A stretch of DNA of 6,226 nt from Pseudomonadota bacterium (GTDB taxonomy: Bacteria; Pseudomonadota; Gammaproteobacteria; UBA1113). Where the stretch lies: assembly GCA_021782065.1 (NCBI GenBank), contig JAJXVQ010000071.1, forward strand, positions 1 to 6,226, written 5' to 3'. The notes beneath the pieces are model-generated. The model ran no database searches, was not told where the DNA came from, and was given only the letters and a program-made list of their open reading frames with translations. The translations under genes and the position numbers were made by a program. This document shows positions 1-5,739 of this stretch, one piece after another. Every line of letters starts with the position of its first letter. Within the stretch, counting starts at the first letter, position 1.

Positions 1-24
1 CAGATGAAAGCGTTGAAATTAAGC

Positions 25-30
25 AGGGAG
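25..30 (+). promoter_or_regulatory. Ribosome binding site for the 39-383 gene
   Basis: AGGGAG is purine-rich and Shine-Dalgarno-like, with 8 bases between it and ATG 39. It decides the start codon, because the reading frame itself is open upstream to the window edge. Confidence 0.65.
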
Positions 31-38
31 ATATCCAT

Positions 39-383
39 ATGTTTCAAGTAGACAGAGTAGCTGCTGTTGTACGCCCCACAGAAAAAATGATGAATTTCTT
101 AAAAAAACAAGCTGGATATCGTGAAACCAGCGGTGTGGGCCCGCAAAAAGATTGCACCATATTGCTGATCCCTCAATTCGAAGGTCCAGGTCAAGCCACG
201 GCCTACATCAAAGGCATGGCACAAGCTATTTTCGAAGGCGAACTCGCCTCCTGGGATATAGATCCTAGTCTATGGCCTAAAGATCGCAGTTACGCCACCT
301 TTAGTCAGTGGTTTTCTGTGGAATACCATTCCTTAATTTACGATTTGGTTTTATTAGAAGCACATTTGGCAGAAATGGGCTAA
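39..383 (+). CDS. Conserved hypothetical protein, 114 aa
   Basis: Small soluble protein with no signal peptide or membrane segment, so probably cytoplasmic. The sequence has an N-terminal VRPTEKMMNFL segment (about residues 11-21), a hydrophobic TILLIPQF strand (40-47), and a C-terminal half rich in aromatic and acidic residues: IFEGELASW (64-72), then WP-x-R, then F-x-x-WF, then HS-x-x-x-DL. This spacing of W, WP, WF and HS looks like a constrained fold. I have an unverified memory of similar unnamed gammaproteobacterial proteins with an RPxxxFLDWL start and an IFExxLxxW...WP...WF...HS pattern; no function is known to me. ATG 39 is preferred because AGGGAG lies 8 bases upstream. The frame stays open to the window edge (no stop, and no ATG, GTG or TTG in it), so a longer protein cannot be fully excluded. 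It precedes the porin array on the same strand but has its own gap (384-464), so shared function is not implied. Confidence 0.8.
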   Translation: MFQVDRVAAVVRPTEKMMNFLKKQAGYRETSGVGPQKDCTILLIPQFEGPGQATAYIKGMAQAIFEGELASWDIDPSLWPKDRSYATFSQWFSVEYHSLIYDLVLLEAHLAEMG

Positions 384-413
384 TATTTCAAAAAGACACC
401 CCCTCTTCTCCGC

Positions 414-443
414 TTGCATTGCACCGAATAACCCGAATAGAAT
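414..443 (+). promoter_or_regulatory. Possible sigma-70 promoter of the porin array
   Basis: TAGAAT (438-443) matches the -10 consensus at 5 of 6 positions. A poor -35 candidate, TTGCAT (414-419), lies 18 bases upstream. Transcription would start near 450, leaving a short leader before the GGATG block. Two copies of CCGAATA (424-430 and 433-439), spaced 9 bases, overlap the region and could be a regulator site. This is the only gap long enough for a promoter upstream of the three porin genes. The match is weak and could be chance. Confidence 0.3.
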
Positions 444-462
444 GAGACCATCTTTTTTGACT

Positions 463-478
463 ATGGATGGTTCTAACA
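463..478 (+). promoter_or_regulatory. Translation leader of porin gene 1, sets a TTG start
   Basis: The block GGATGGTTCTAACA aligns with the leaders of the second gene (GGATGATTTTTAAAG) and third gene (GGATGATTTCTAAA). In this alignment the start of gene 1 falls on TTG 479, exactly 14 bases after the first G, the same distance as in gene 3. ATG 467 lies inside the GGATG block, so it has no properly spaced ribosome binding site. Confidence 0.6.
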
Positions 479-1600
479 TTGAAAACTAAAATCTCCCTTT
501 TTCTGTTAGGCTTAGGCCTAACGTGTGGTTCAATTTACGCTGCACATGGCGATGAAACACCCCTACCGGTATCCAACGATATTAACGTCACCGCACCAGA
601 ACAATCAGGCATATGGTCTTTTGGCGTAACGGCAGTCCTCATGCAACCCGCCAATACGGGCTACAATTACGCTGATAGAACCAATGCTACTGTTCAATTC
701 GCCGGCGGAAACCCTGTAGCGGAGCCGAGTAATAGCACAAAACCCCTAGTGCTGGATGAAAGCTATTATTGGTGGTTTGGCGCCGATGTGAGCTATGCTT
801 TTCCCGGCAATGGTAGAGATGTCACCTTAGCGTATGAAGGCTTACACGGCACTAGCACTGACAGTGCCAGTAATAATTATAATAATGACGTACCTCAGCT
901 TAGTGAATACCATCTTTTACTGAGTGCAATGACTGTCTATCCAATAACCTCTATCCAAGCTGAAACAGACACGCAATACGATGCGGGCGATCTACTCTTT
1001 GGCCAAAAATTAGATGTAGGCCAGCGCATTCATCTACATCCCTTCATAGGTCTGCGTTATGCACATATCGATGTAAACAATAGCTTTAAGGATACTCTAG
1101 AACCTTTCCCTATTACCGATAATGGTTATAATGGTGGCAATGAGAGTGGTGAGATAGACTGCACATTTAATGGCATTGGCCCACGCTTAGGCAGCGATGC
1201 TAATGTCACTTTGGGCAATGGTTTCTCTGTACATGGGCGTTTGGGTTTATCTGCACTGATAGGAAGCCAAAAATACAATGAAAGTTATACGCAAACAATC
1301 TTAACCAATAACGCTTTTACTCCACCAACCGTGACCTATACCAAAAACCAGGATAGCGACGCAGAGACGCGGGTTATTCCTGAAATTGATGGTCGCTTAG
1401 GATTGAATTATAGCCATAGCACTGATTCCAATATGACCTTAGGTCTAGAAGCTGGTTGGCAAGTGACCGATTATTTTCAAGCAATTGCTAATCCAAGCCT
1501 AGTAAATGGCAATGGCAATTCCTTTACACCAGCCCGCCAAGGAAATACGGATTTCGGCCTACAAGGTCCTTATGCGCGCTTACAGTTAGATCTTGCATAG
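479..1600 (+). CDS. Outer-membrane beta-barrel protein, Lpg1974-like family, paralogue 1
   Basis: Predicted pore-forming outer-membrane protein of 373 aa from TTG 479 (377 aa if ATG 467 is used). The N terminus is a signal peptide: MKTK, a hydrophobic core, then GSIYA-AHGDE, with probable cleavage after residue 21. Position -3 is Ile, poorer than the Ala in the paralogues. The mature part has alternating strand-like segments: WSFGVTAVLMQP, YYWWFGADVSYAFPG, RDVTLAYEGLHG, DLLFGQKLDVGQRIHLHPFIGLRYAHID, FNGIGPRLGSDA, GRLGLSALIGS, IPEIDGRLGLNY and a terminal FGLQGPYARLQLDLA. The GIGPRxGxDA segment and overall pattern fit the Legionella Lpg1974-type family as I know it; substrate and pore activity are inference. 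It has one mature cysteine (Cys228, codon 1160-1162), absent from both paralogues. The second paralogue follows 40 bases downstream, probably co-transcribed. Confidence 0.88.
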   Translation: MKTKISLFLLGLGLTCGSIYAAHGDETPLPVSNDINVTAPEQSGIWSFGVTAVLMQPANTGYNYADRTNATVQFAGGNPVAEPSNSTKPLVLDESYYWWFGADVSYAFPGNGRDVTLAYEGLHGTSTDSASNNYNNDVPQLSEYHLLLSAMTVYPITSIQAETDTQYDAGDLLFGQKLDVGQRIHLHPFIGLRYAHIDVNNSFKDTLEPFPITDNGYNGGNESGEIDCTFNGIGPRLGSDANVTLGNGFSVHGRLGLSALIGSQKYNESYTQTILTNNAFTPPTVTYTKNQDSDAETRVIPEIDGRLGLNYSHSTDSNMTLGLEAGWQVTDYFQAIANPSLVNGNGNSFTPARQGNTDFGLQGPYARLQLDLA

Positions 1601-1623
1601 CTAGAATGTAACAATTTATGAAT

Positions 1624-1640
1624 AGGGATGATTTTTAAAG
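1624..1640 (+). promoter_or_regulatory. Ribosome binding site and leader of porin gene 2
   Basis: AGGGA (1624-1628) followed by TGATTTTTAAAG leads into ATG 1641 after 12 bases. It is the counterpart of the leaders at 463-478 and 2745-2760, with one extra base before the start codon. Confidence 0.6.
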
Positions 1641-2735
1641 ATGAAAAATAAAATTTATTTAGCGCTATTGTGCGTGGCCTGCAGCTCAGCTTACGCCGCC
1701 CATGGTAATGAAGCTCCCCTACCAGTATCCAATGATGTGAATGTCACCGCACCAGAGCAATCCGGTGCTTGGTCTTTTGGTGTGACGGCCGTGTTGATGC
1801 AACCCACTAATAGCGGCTATGAATACGCAATTACCGATCAATTTAATGCAAACGATCCTATAGATCCTTCGGTTTATGGGGATACGATTAAAACTTCCAT
1901 TCTGAATGAAAATTACTATTGGTGGTTTGGGGCCGACATAACGTACGCTTTTCCAGGCAATAGCCGCGATGTGACTTTAGCATATGAAGGACTACACGGC
2001 ACTACTACCGACAATGCCAGCAATAATTTTAACAATGATGTCGCTCAAAGTTCTATTTACTACTCTTTAGTAAACCCTATTACAAATAACGATGTAGCTT
2101 CTATTCAAGCCGAAACAGATACGCGCTATGATGCAGGCGATCTGCTGTTTGGCCAAAAACTCACTATAGGACAACGTATCCAGCTACATCCTTTCATCGG
2201 TGTGCGCTATACACATATTGATGTGCAAGACAGTTTTAAAGATACCATGGAGTCGTTTCCTAGTGAAGGTGCTGAAGGAGGAAATGAGAGTGGTAACTTA
2301 GGCAGTACCTTCAACGGCATTGGCCCGCGCCTAGGCAGCGATGCGGGTATTATTTTAGGCAAAGGCTTTTCCATACGCGGTCGTTTAGGTTTGTCCGCTT
2401 TGATAGGTTCTGAGAAAAGCAATTATAACTATGTTTCTACCTATTTGTTTTCACCACCCAGCACTATCGTTCCCTTTACACAGACCGTAAATCGCGATAT
2501 TTCATCAAAGACAATGGTCGTTCCTGAACTCGATGGCCGTTTAGGATTAAATTATAAACATAGCTTAAATTCTACTATGGACTTGGGTGTTGAAGCGGGT
2601 TGGCAGGCAACCAATTATTTTCAAGTGATCAATGATCCGATGCTCAGTTCTCCTGGCGGCACACCAGCCCACGATAAATATTCCGACTTTGGTCTGCAAG
2701 GGCCCTACGCACGCGTACAATTGGATATTGCATAA
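1641..2735 (+). CDS. Outer-membrane beta-barrel protein, Lpg1974-like family, paralogue 2
   Basis: Second member of the tandem array, 364 aa, predicted to be an integral outer-membrane beta barrel. The signal peptide is short and clear: MKNK, a hydrophobic stretch, then SSAYA-AHGNE, an ideal Ala-Tyr-Ala site after residue 19. The mature N terminus is nearly the same as in paralogue 1 (APLPVSND, VTAPEQSG, WSFGVTAVLMQP). Shared strands include YYWWFGADITYAFPG, RDVTLAYEGLHG, GDLLFGQKL, FNGIGPRLGSDAG and GRLGLSALIGS. Differences concentrate in four or five stretches between strands, the likely loops, for example after YEYA (about residues 69-90) and after ALIGS. It has no mature cysteine. It ends VQLDIA, without the terminal Phe usual in proteobacterial barrels. 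The start is set by the AGGGA leader. It lies between its two paralogues without internal promoter or terminator signals. Confidence 0.9.
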   Translation: MKNKIYLALLCVACSSAYAAHGNEAPLPVSNDVNVTAPEQSGAWSFGVTAVLMQPTNSGYEYAITDQFNANDPIDPSVYGDTIKTSILNENYYWWFGADITYAFPGNSRDVTLAYEGLHGTTTDNASNNFNNDVAQSSIYYSLVNPITNNDVASIQAETDTRYDAGDLLFGQKLTIGQRIQLHPFIGVRYTHIDVQDSFKDTMESFPSEGAEGGNESGNLGSTFNGIGPRLGSDAGIILGKGFSIRGRLGLSALIGSEKSNYNYVSTYLFSPPSTIVPFTQTVNRDISSKTMVVPELDGRLGLNYKHSLNSTMDLGVEAGWQATNYFQVINDPMLSSPGGTPAHDKYSDFGLQGPYARVQLDIA

Positions 2736-2744
2736 ACAATAAAT

Positions 2745-2760
2745 AAGGATGATTTCTAAA
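2745..2760 (+). promoter_or_regulatory. Ribosome binding site and leader of porin gene 3, sets the start
   Basis: TAAGGA (2744-2749) is the best Shine-Dalgarno match of the three leaders, and ATG 2761 follows 11 bases after it. An upstream in-frame ATG at 2749 overlaps the last base of this site, so it cannot be served by it. Alignment with gene 2 also places the start at 2761. Confidence 0.7.
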
Positions 2761-3876
2761 ATGAAGACGAAACTTTTTGTAACGCTTTTAAGCTTAGGTT
2801 TGGTTTGCGGCTCAGCTTATGCTGCTGCGGGTAACGAAGCGCCCCTACCTATGTCCAACGATGTTAATATGACGGCACCGGATCAATCCGGCAGTTGGTC
2901 TTTAGGCGTGACAGGCGTTTTGATGAAACCCACTAATAGTTCCACTAATTATGCTACCCAATTTGATTACACTGTGGATAGTCATGGCAATCATACTAAT
3001 ACTACCACTACGCCCGAAACGGTAACAGCTGGCTATTATAAATGGTTTGGTGCCGATATCACCTACGCTTTTCCGGGTCATGGCCGCGATGTAACCTTAG
3101 CTTATGAAGGTTTGCATGGTAGTTCAGCGGATAGTACCACCAATAATTTTGATAATCAGATTCCGCCCCCTGCTACCTATCATTATTTAACAGGCAATAT
3201 TACTAGCGCAGATCTTTCTTACATTAAAGCTACAATCGATACACAATACGATGCAGCAGATCTGGTTTTTGGTCAAAAACTCAATGTAGGACAGCGCGTT
3301 CAATTACACCCTTTTATGGGTTTACGTTATGCACGCATCGATATAGAACAAAAATTTAATGAAACTTTTGAAGCATTCCCCAACGATGGCAATTTTGGTG
3401 GTAATGCGGATGGTAAAGCTGACTCTACCTTCAGCGGCATCGGACCTCGCTTCGGCAGTGATGCGGGTCTTATACTGGGTCAAGGATTTTCTCTACGCGG
3501 TCGTTTAGGCTTGTCCGCATTGGTAGGTTCTCAACAATACACTGTAGCCTACAATCAAAACGTTATTGATAGAGATGTATTTAACTTACCTCCGACGTCG
3601 CATGAGTCCACCAAGACACTGGATGATGGCTCAGTCACTCGTATTATTCCAGAAATCGATGCCCGCTTGGGTTTAAATTATACCTATAATTTTGCCTCTA
3701 AAACGGCGCTGGGGTTTGAGGCAGGTTGGCAAGCAACAGATTATTTGCAAGCAGTCAGCAATAATTCAGTTTCCAATACATCTAAAGACGATTTTGGTGT
3801 CGAGCCGCCACATTATGAATATTCTAACTTTGGATTACAGGGACCCTATGCACGTATACAACTGGATGTGGCATGA
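2761..3876 (+). CDS. Outer-membrane beta-barrel protein, Lpg1974-like family, paralogue 3
   Basis: Third and most divergent-looking member of the array, 371 aa from ATG 2761. Its signal peptide is MKTK, a hydrophobic core, then GSAYA-AAGNE, cleaved after about residue 21. The strands match the paralogues with substitutions: WSLGVTGVLMKP, YYKWFGADITYAFPG, RDVTLAYEGLHG, ADLVFGQKLNVGQRVQLHPFMGLRYARID, FSGIGPRFGSDAG, GRLGLSALVGS, IPEIDARLGLNY and FGLQGPYARIQLDVA. The WWFG pair of the others is KWFG here. A Thr/Asn-rich loop (NHTNTTTT, near residues 80-87) replaces unrelated sequence in the other two. There is no mature cysteine. It is the last gene of the probable operon, and its stop lies 8 bases from the stop of convergent fadD with no recognisable terminator. 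Pore function is inferred from family resemblance only. Confidence 0.89.
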   Translation: MKTKLFVTLLSLGLVCGSAYAAAGNEAPLPMSNDVNMTAPDQSGSWSLGVTGVLMKPTNSSTNYATQFDYTVDSHGNHTNTTTTPETVTAGYYKWFGADITYAFPGHGRDVTLAYEGLHGSSADSTTNNFDNQIPPPATYHYLTGNITSADLSYIKATIDTQYDAADLVFGQKLNVGQRVQLHPFMGLRYARIDIEQKFNETFEAFPNDGNFGGNADGKADSTFSGIGPRFGSDAGLILGQGFSLRGRLGLSALVGSQQYTVAYNQNVIDRDVFNLPPTSHESTKTLDDGSVTRIIPEIDARLGLNYTYNFASKTALGFEAGWQATDYLQAVSNNSVSNTSKDDFGVEPPHYEYSNFGLQGPYARIQLDVA

Positions 3877-3884
3877 GAATAAAA

Positions 3885-5558
3885 CTAACGATTACGTAAT
3901 TCCTTTCGTAAAATCTTACCCACTGAGGTCTTAGGCAGTTCATCACAAAACTCAATCACGTGAGGTACTTTATAGCGCGTTAAGTTTTTTCTGCAATGCT
4001 CAATCACACTTTCCACGGTTAAATTCGGATCCTTCTTCACGATAAAGGCTTTCACCTGTTCGCCGCTGCTATCGCTAGGAATACCAATGACACCACTTTC
4101 TAAAATACCCGGGTGCATCGCCAAAACCGCTTCAACTTCATTAGGATACACATTAAAACCCGACACTAAAATCATATCTTTGCTACGGTCCAATATATAA
4201 AGTTGCCCTTCTTCATCTATTTTGCCAATATCGCCCGTACGCAACCACTCTTCTGGCCAAAAAACCAGGCGTGTCTCCGCTTCATTGTGCCAATAACCTC
4301 TCATCACTTGCGGACCGCGTACGCACAATTCGCCTATAGCCCCTAAAGGCAATTCATTACCCTTATCATCGCGTACAGATATTTCGGTTGAAGATATGGG
4401 TAAACCCACAGAAGTATTATAGGCTTTCGCTGTAAGCGGTGTAATCGTCACCGCAGGGGATGTTTCCGTTAAACCATATGCGGCTAATAAGGGCACTCCT
4501 GTTTTAGCCACCCAGCGTTTTGCTACTTCTTCCTGTATGGCCGTCCCCCCCCCTAAACAAAATAGCAATGACGAAAAATCAATTTTTTCAAACCCGGGTG
4601 TGTTAATCAATGAGTTAAATAAGCTGTTAACTCCTGTGATGGCGTGAAATTCTTCTTTTTGCAGCCGTTTAACAAATTCTTTAAAATTTCTAGGATCTAA
4701 AATCAGCAAGTTTACCCCACCTAAATACATAAACAATAAGCCATTCGCAAGTAACGAAAAAATATGATATAGCGGTATTGCGGTAACGATAGTCTTTAGG
4801 GTTTTAGAATCCCGTTTATCTAAAGCGGGTTGTACCCAAGCCTTTGCCTGTAATAGGTTGGATATTAGATTAAAGTGAGTCAGCTCAGCACCTTTGGATA
4901 CACCGGTGGTTCCACCCGTATATTGTAAAAAAGCCACATCGTATTTGTCGATGTTGACTGTATCCAAGGTTTTATCTTTTCCATAGGCTAAAGCATGTTG
5001 TAAACTTACATAATCCGGCAAATGCCATGTTGGGATTTTGCGCGTTACATATTTTAAAATTATTTGTAATAAGCTTGCTTTCCAAGGAGGGCAAAAATCG
5101 CCTAGATGTGCCACCATCGCTTTGACCATATGCGCTTCTTGCCAACTATCGGCCAACGTATGCGCGAACATATCTAAAACCAAGACATGGTGACAACCCG
5201 CATCTATTAGTTGATATGTTAATTCTCGTTGGGTATATAACGGATTGATATTGACGACTATTAAGCCTGCTCGCAATGCTCCCAACATGGCAATAGGATA
5301 AGCCAATAGATTGGGCAACATAAGACCAAAACGCATGCCTTTCTTTAAGCCCCATTCTTGCTGTAAAAAACAGGCAAAGGCTAAGCTCTTTGCATCTAAT
5401 TCGGCATAAGTTAAATTACCAAACTCGCTTTTAAACGCAATCAAATCCGCATGCTCGCGGCATGAAGCCAATAGCACATCCACCAATGACCCTAGATTAC
5501 TGGCATCAATCGTTTCAGGAACTCCTTGCGGGTAATTTTTAAGCCATATTTTTTCCAT
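3885..5558 (-). CDS. fadD: Long-chain-fatty-acid--CoA ligase
   Basis: Catalyses ATP-dependent activation of long-chain fatty acids to acyl-CoA through an acyl-adenylate, feeding beta-oxidation or lipid synthesis. It is likely peripheral at the inner membrane. Numbered from ATG 5558 (557 aa), the adenylate-forming motifs are in order: YTGGTTGVSKG (213-223, phosphate loop), PLYHIF (262-267), LGGGTA, AYGLTET (360-366), the fatty-acyl-CoA synthetase signature region WLRTGDIGKIDEEG (438-451), the hinge at DRSKDMILVSGFNVYPNE (457-474), and catalytic Lys548 in SVGKILRKEL. Length and alignment match Escherichia FadD (561 aa), including the opening MEKIWLKNYP against MKKVWLNRYP. An ATG two codons earlier (5564) directly abuts the AGAGAGA site, so 5558 is preferred. 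A G9 run encodes the conserved Gly-Gly-Gly (336-338). The gene is divergent from minC and convergent with the porin array. Confidence 0.95.
   Translation of the reverse strand: MEKIWLKNYPQGVPETIDASNLGSLVDVLLASCREHADLIAFKSEFGNLTYAELDAKSLAFACFLQQEWGLKKGMRFGLMLPNLLAYPIAMLGALRAGLIVVNINPLYTQRELTYQLIDAGCHHVLVLDMFAHTLADSWQEAHMVKAMVAHLGDFCPPWKASLLQIILKYVTRKIPTWHLPDYVSLQHALAYGKDKTLDTVNIDKYDVAFLQYTGGTTGVSKGAELTHFNLISNLLQAKAWVQPALDKRDSKTLKTIVTAIPLYHIFSLLANGLLFMYLGGVNLLILDPRNFKEFVKRLQKEEFHAITGVNSLFNSLINTPGFEKIDFSSLLFCLGGGTAIQEEVAKRWVAKTGVPLLAAYGLTETSPAVTITPLTAKAYNTSVGLPISSTEISVRDDKGNELPLGAIGELCVRGPQVMRGYWHNEAETRLVFWPEEWLRTGDIGKIDEEGQLYILDRSKDMILVSGFNVYPNEVEAVLAMHPGILESGVIGIPSDSSGEQVKAFIVKKDPNLTVESVIEHCRKNLTRYKVPHVIEFCDELPKTSVGKILRKELRNR
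4545..4553 (-). repeat. G9 homopolymer inside fadD
   Basis: Nine consecutive C on the plus strand are nine G on the coding strand, read as GGG GGG GGG for the conserved triple glycine. Elsewhere fadD mixes glycine codons, for example GGT, GGA and GGT in the phosphate loop. Loss of one G gives a stop 10 codons on, and gain of one gives a stop about 17 codons on. Either product would lack the YGLTET motif, the hinge and the catalytic lysine. Confidence 0.9.
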
Positions 5559-5564
5559 ATGCAT

Positions 5565-5571
5565 TCTCTCT
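5565..5571 (-). promoter_or_regulatory. Ribosome binding site of fadD
   Basis: On the minus strand AGAGAGA lies 6 bases before ATG 5558 but has no gap before ATG 5564. Spacing therefore favours the second ATG, which also gives the N terminus that aligns with Escherichia FadD. Confidence 0.5.
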
Positions 5572-5659
5572 GATTATAAAGCGGACTGGCTTTCTGCCTT
5601 ATTTTTTAATACTATACACCATAATATACTAGTGTAGATGATTTTTAGAGCCATATTAT

Positions 5660-5679
5660 GCTTTTGTATTATGAAAAGC
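5660..5679. repeat. Short inverted repeat over the possible minC -10
   Basis: GCTTTT and AAAAGC are perfect 6-base arms around GTATTATG. The 8-base centre contains the possible minC -10 TATTAT, so a dimeric regulator could block the promoter here. The arms are short and A/T-rich, so chance is a real alternative. Confidence 0.4.
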
Positions 5680-5727
5680 CAATTTTGGTAAATAATACAG
5701 CTAGTTACGTACAAACGACCGCTATTC

Positions 5728-5732
5728 GAGGA
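5728..5732 (+). promoter_or_regulatory. Ribosome binding site of minC
   Basis: GAGGA lies 7 bases before ATG 5740, a strong match and good spacing. It favours this start over the in-frame ATG four codons later at 5752. Confidence 0.75.
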
Positions 5733-5739
5733 ATTCATT

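Larger units (their letters stand above)
465..3876 (+). repeat. Tandem array of three diverged porin gene copies
   Basis: Three units, each a GGATG leader plus a complete barrel gene, repeat at about 1.16 kb and 1.12 kb. Long stretches of protein are shared, but synonymous sites differ widely. For example the GRLGLSAL segment is written differently in all three copies, and identical DNA runs I spotted are under about 20 bases. This indicates old duplication with retained protein constraint rather than recent copying. Confidence 0.8.
5559..5739. promoter_or_regulatory. Divergent fadD-minC intergenic region
   Basis: This AT-rich stretch must hold the fadD promoter and probably a minC promoter. 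Visible elements are ACTAGT flanked by TACAC (5615-5619) and GTGTA (5632-5636), an inverted repeat at 5660-5679, TATTATG twice (5654-5660 and 5667-5673, a 13-base period), and CCAATTTTGG (5679-5688). A possible minC promoter is TTTAGA (5644-5649), a 17-base spacer, then TATTAT (5667-5672), matching the consensus at 4 and 5 of 6 positions. I cannot assign a convincing fadD promoter. No FadR-like TGG-N5-CCA operator is evident. Confidence 0.4.

Noticed and set aside
525..545. Lipoprotein signal around the signal-peptide cysteines of the porins
   Set aside because: Residues before the cysteines (GLTC, CVAC, GLVC) do not fit a lipobox, and a good signal peptidase I site (AYA or IYA) follows in each protein.
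2207..2422. Minus-strand 71-codon frame inside porin gene 2
   Set aside because: It is proline/lysine-rich antisense of the conserved FNGIGPRLGSDAG block; a shadow frame.
3692..3934. Plus-strand 80-codon frame spanning the end of porin gene 3 and the end of fadD
   Set aside because: It overlaps two well-supported genes in another frame and has no family-like features.
5146..5355. Minus-strand 69-codon frame within fadD
   Set aside because: It is an alternative frame of the conserved FadD N-terminal domain with no independent support.
5573..5578. Perfect TATAAT on the minus strand just upstream of fadD
   Set aside because: It is only 14 bases from ATG 5558, so transcription would begin inside the ribosome binding site, and no -35 match lies at the right distance (TAAGGC). 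Probably chance.
3891..5710. TTACGTA present on both sides of fadD (3892-3898 and 5704-5710), considered as a flanking repeat or insertion mark
   Set aside because: The copy at 3892 is inside fadD coding sequence, the motif is short and largely self-complementary, and no transposase or target duplication is present.
5640..5739. FadR- or PsrA-type operator near fadD
   Set aside because: CCA-N4-TGG at 5679-5688 has the wrong orientation and spacing for TGG-N5-CCA, and ACAAACGACC near 5710-5720 is only a half-site without a partner.
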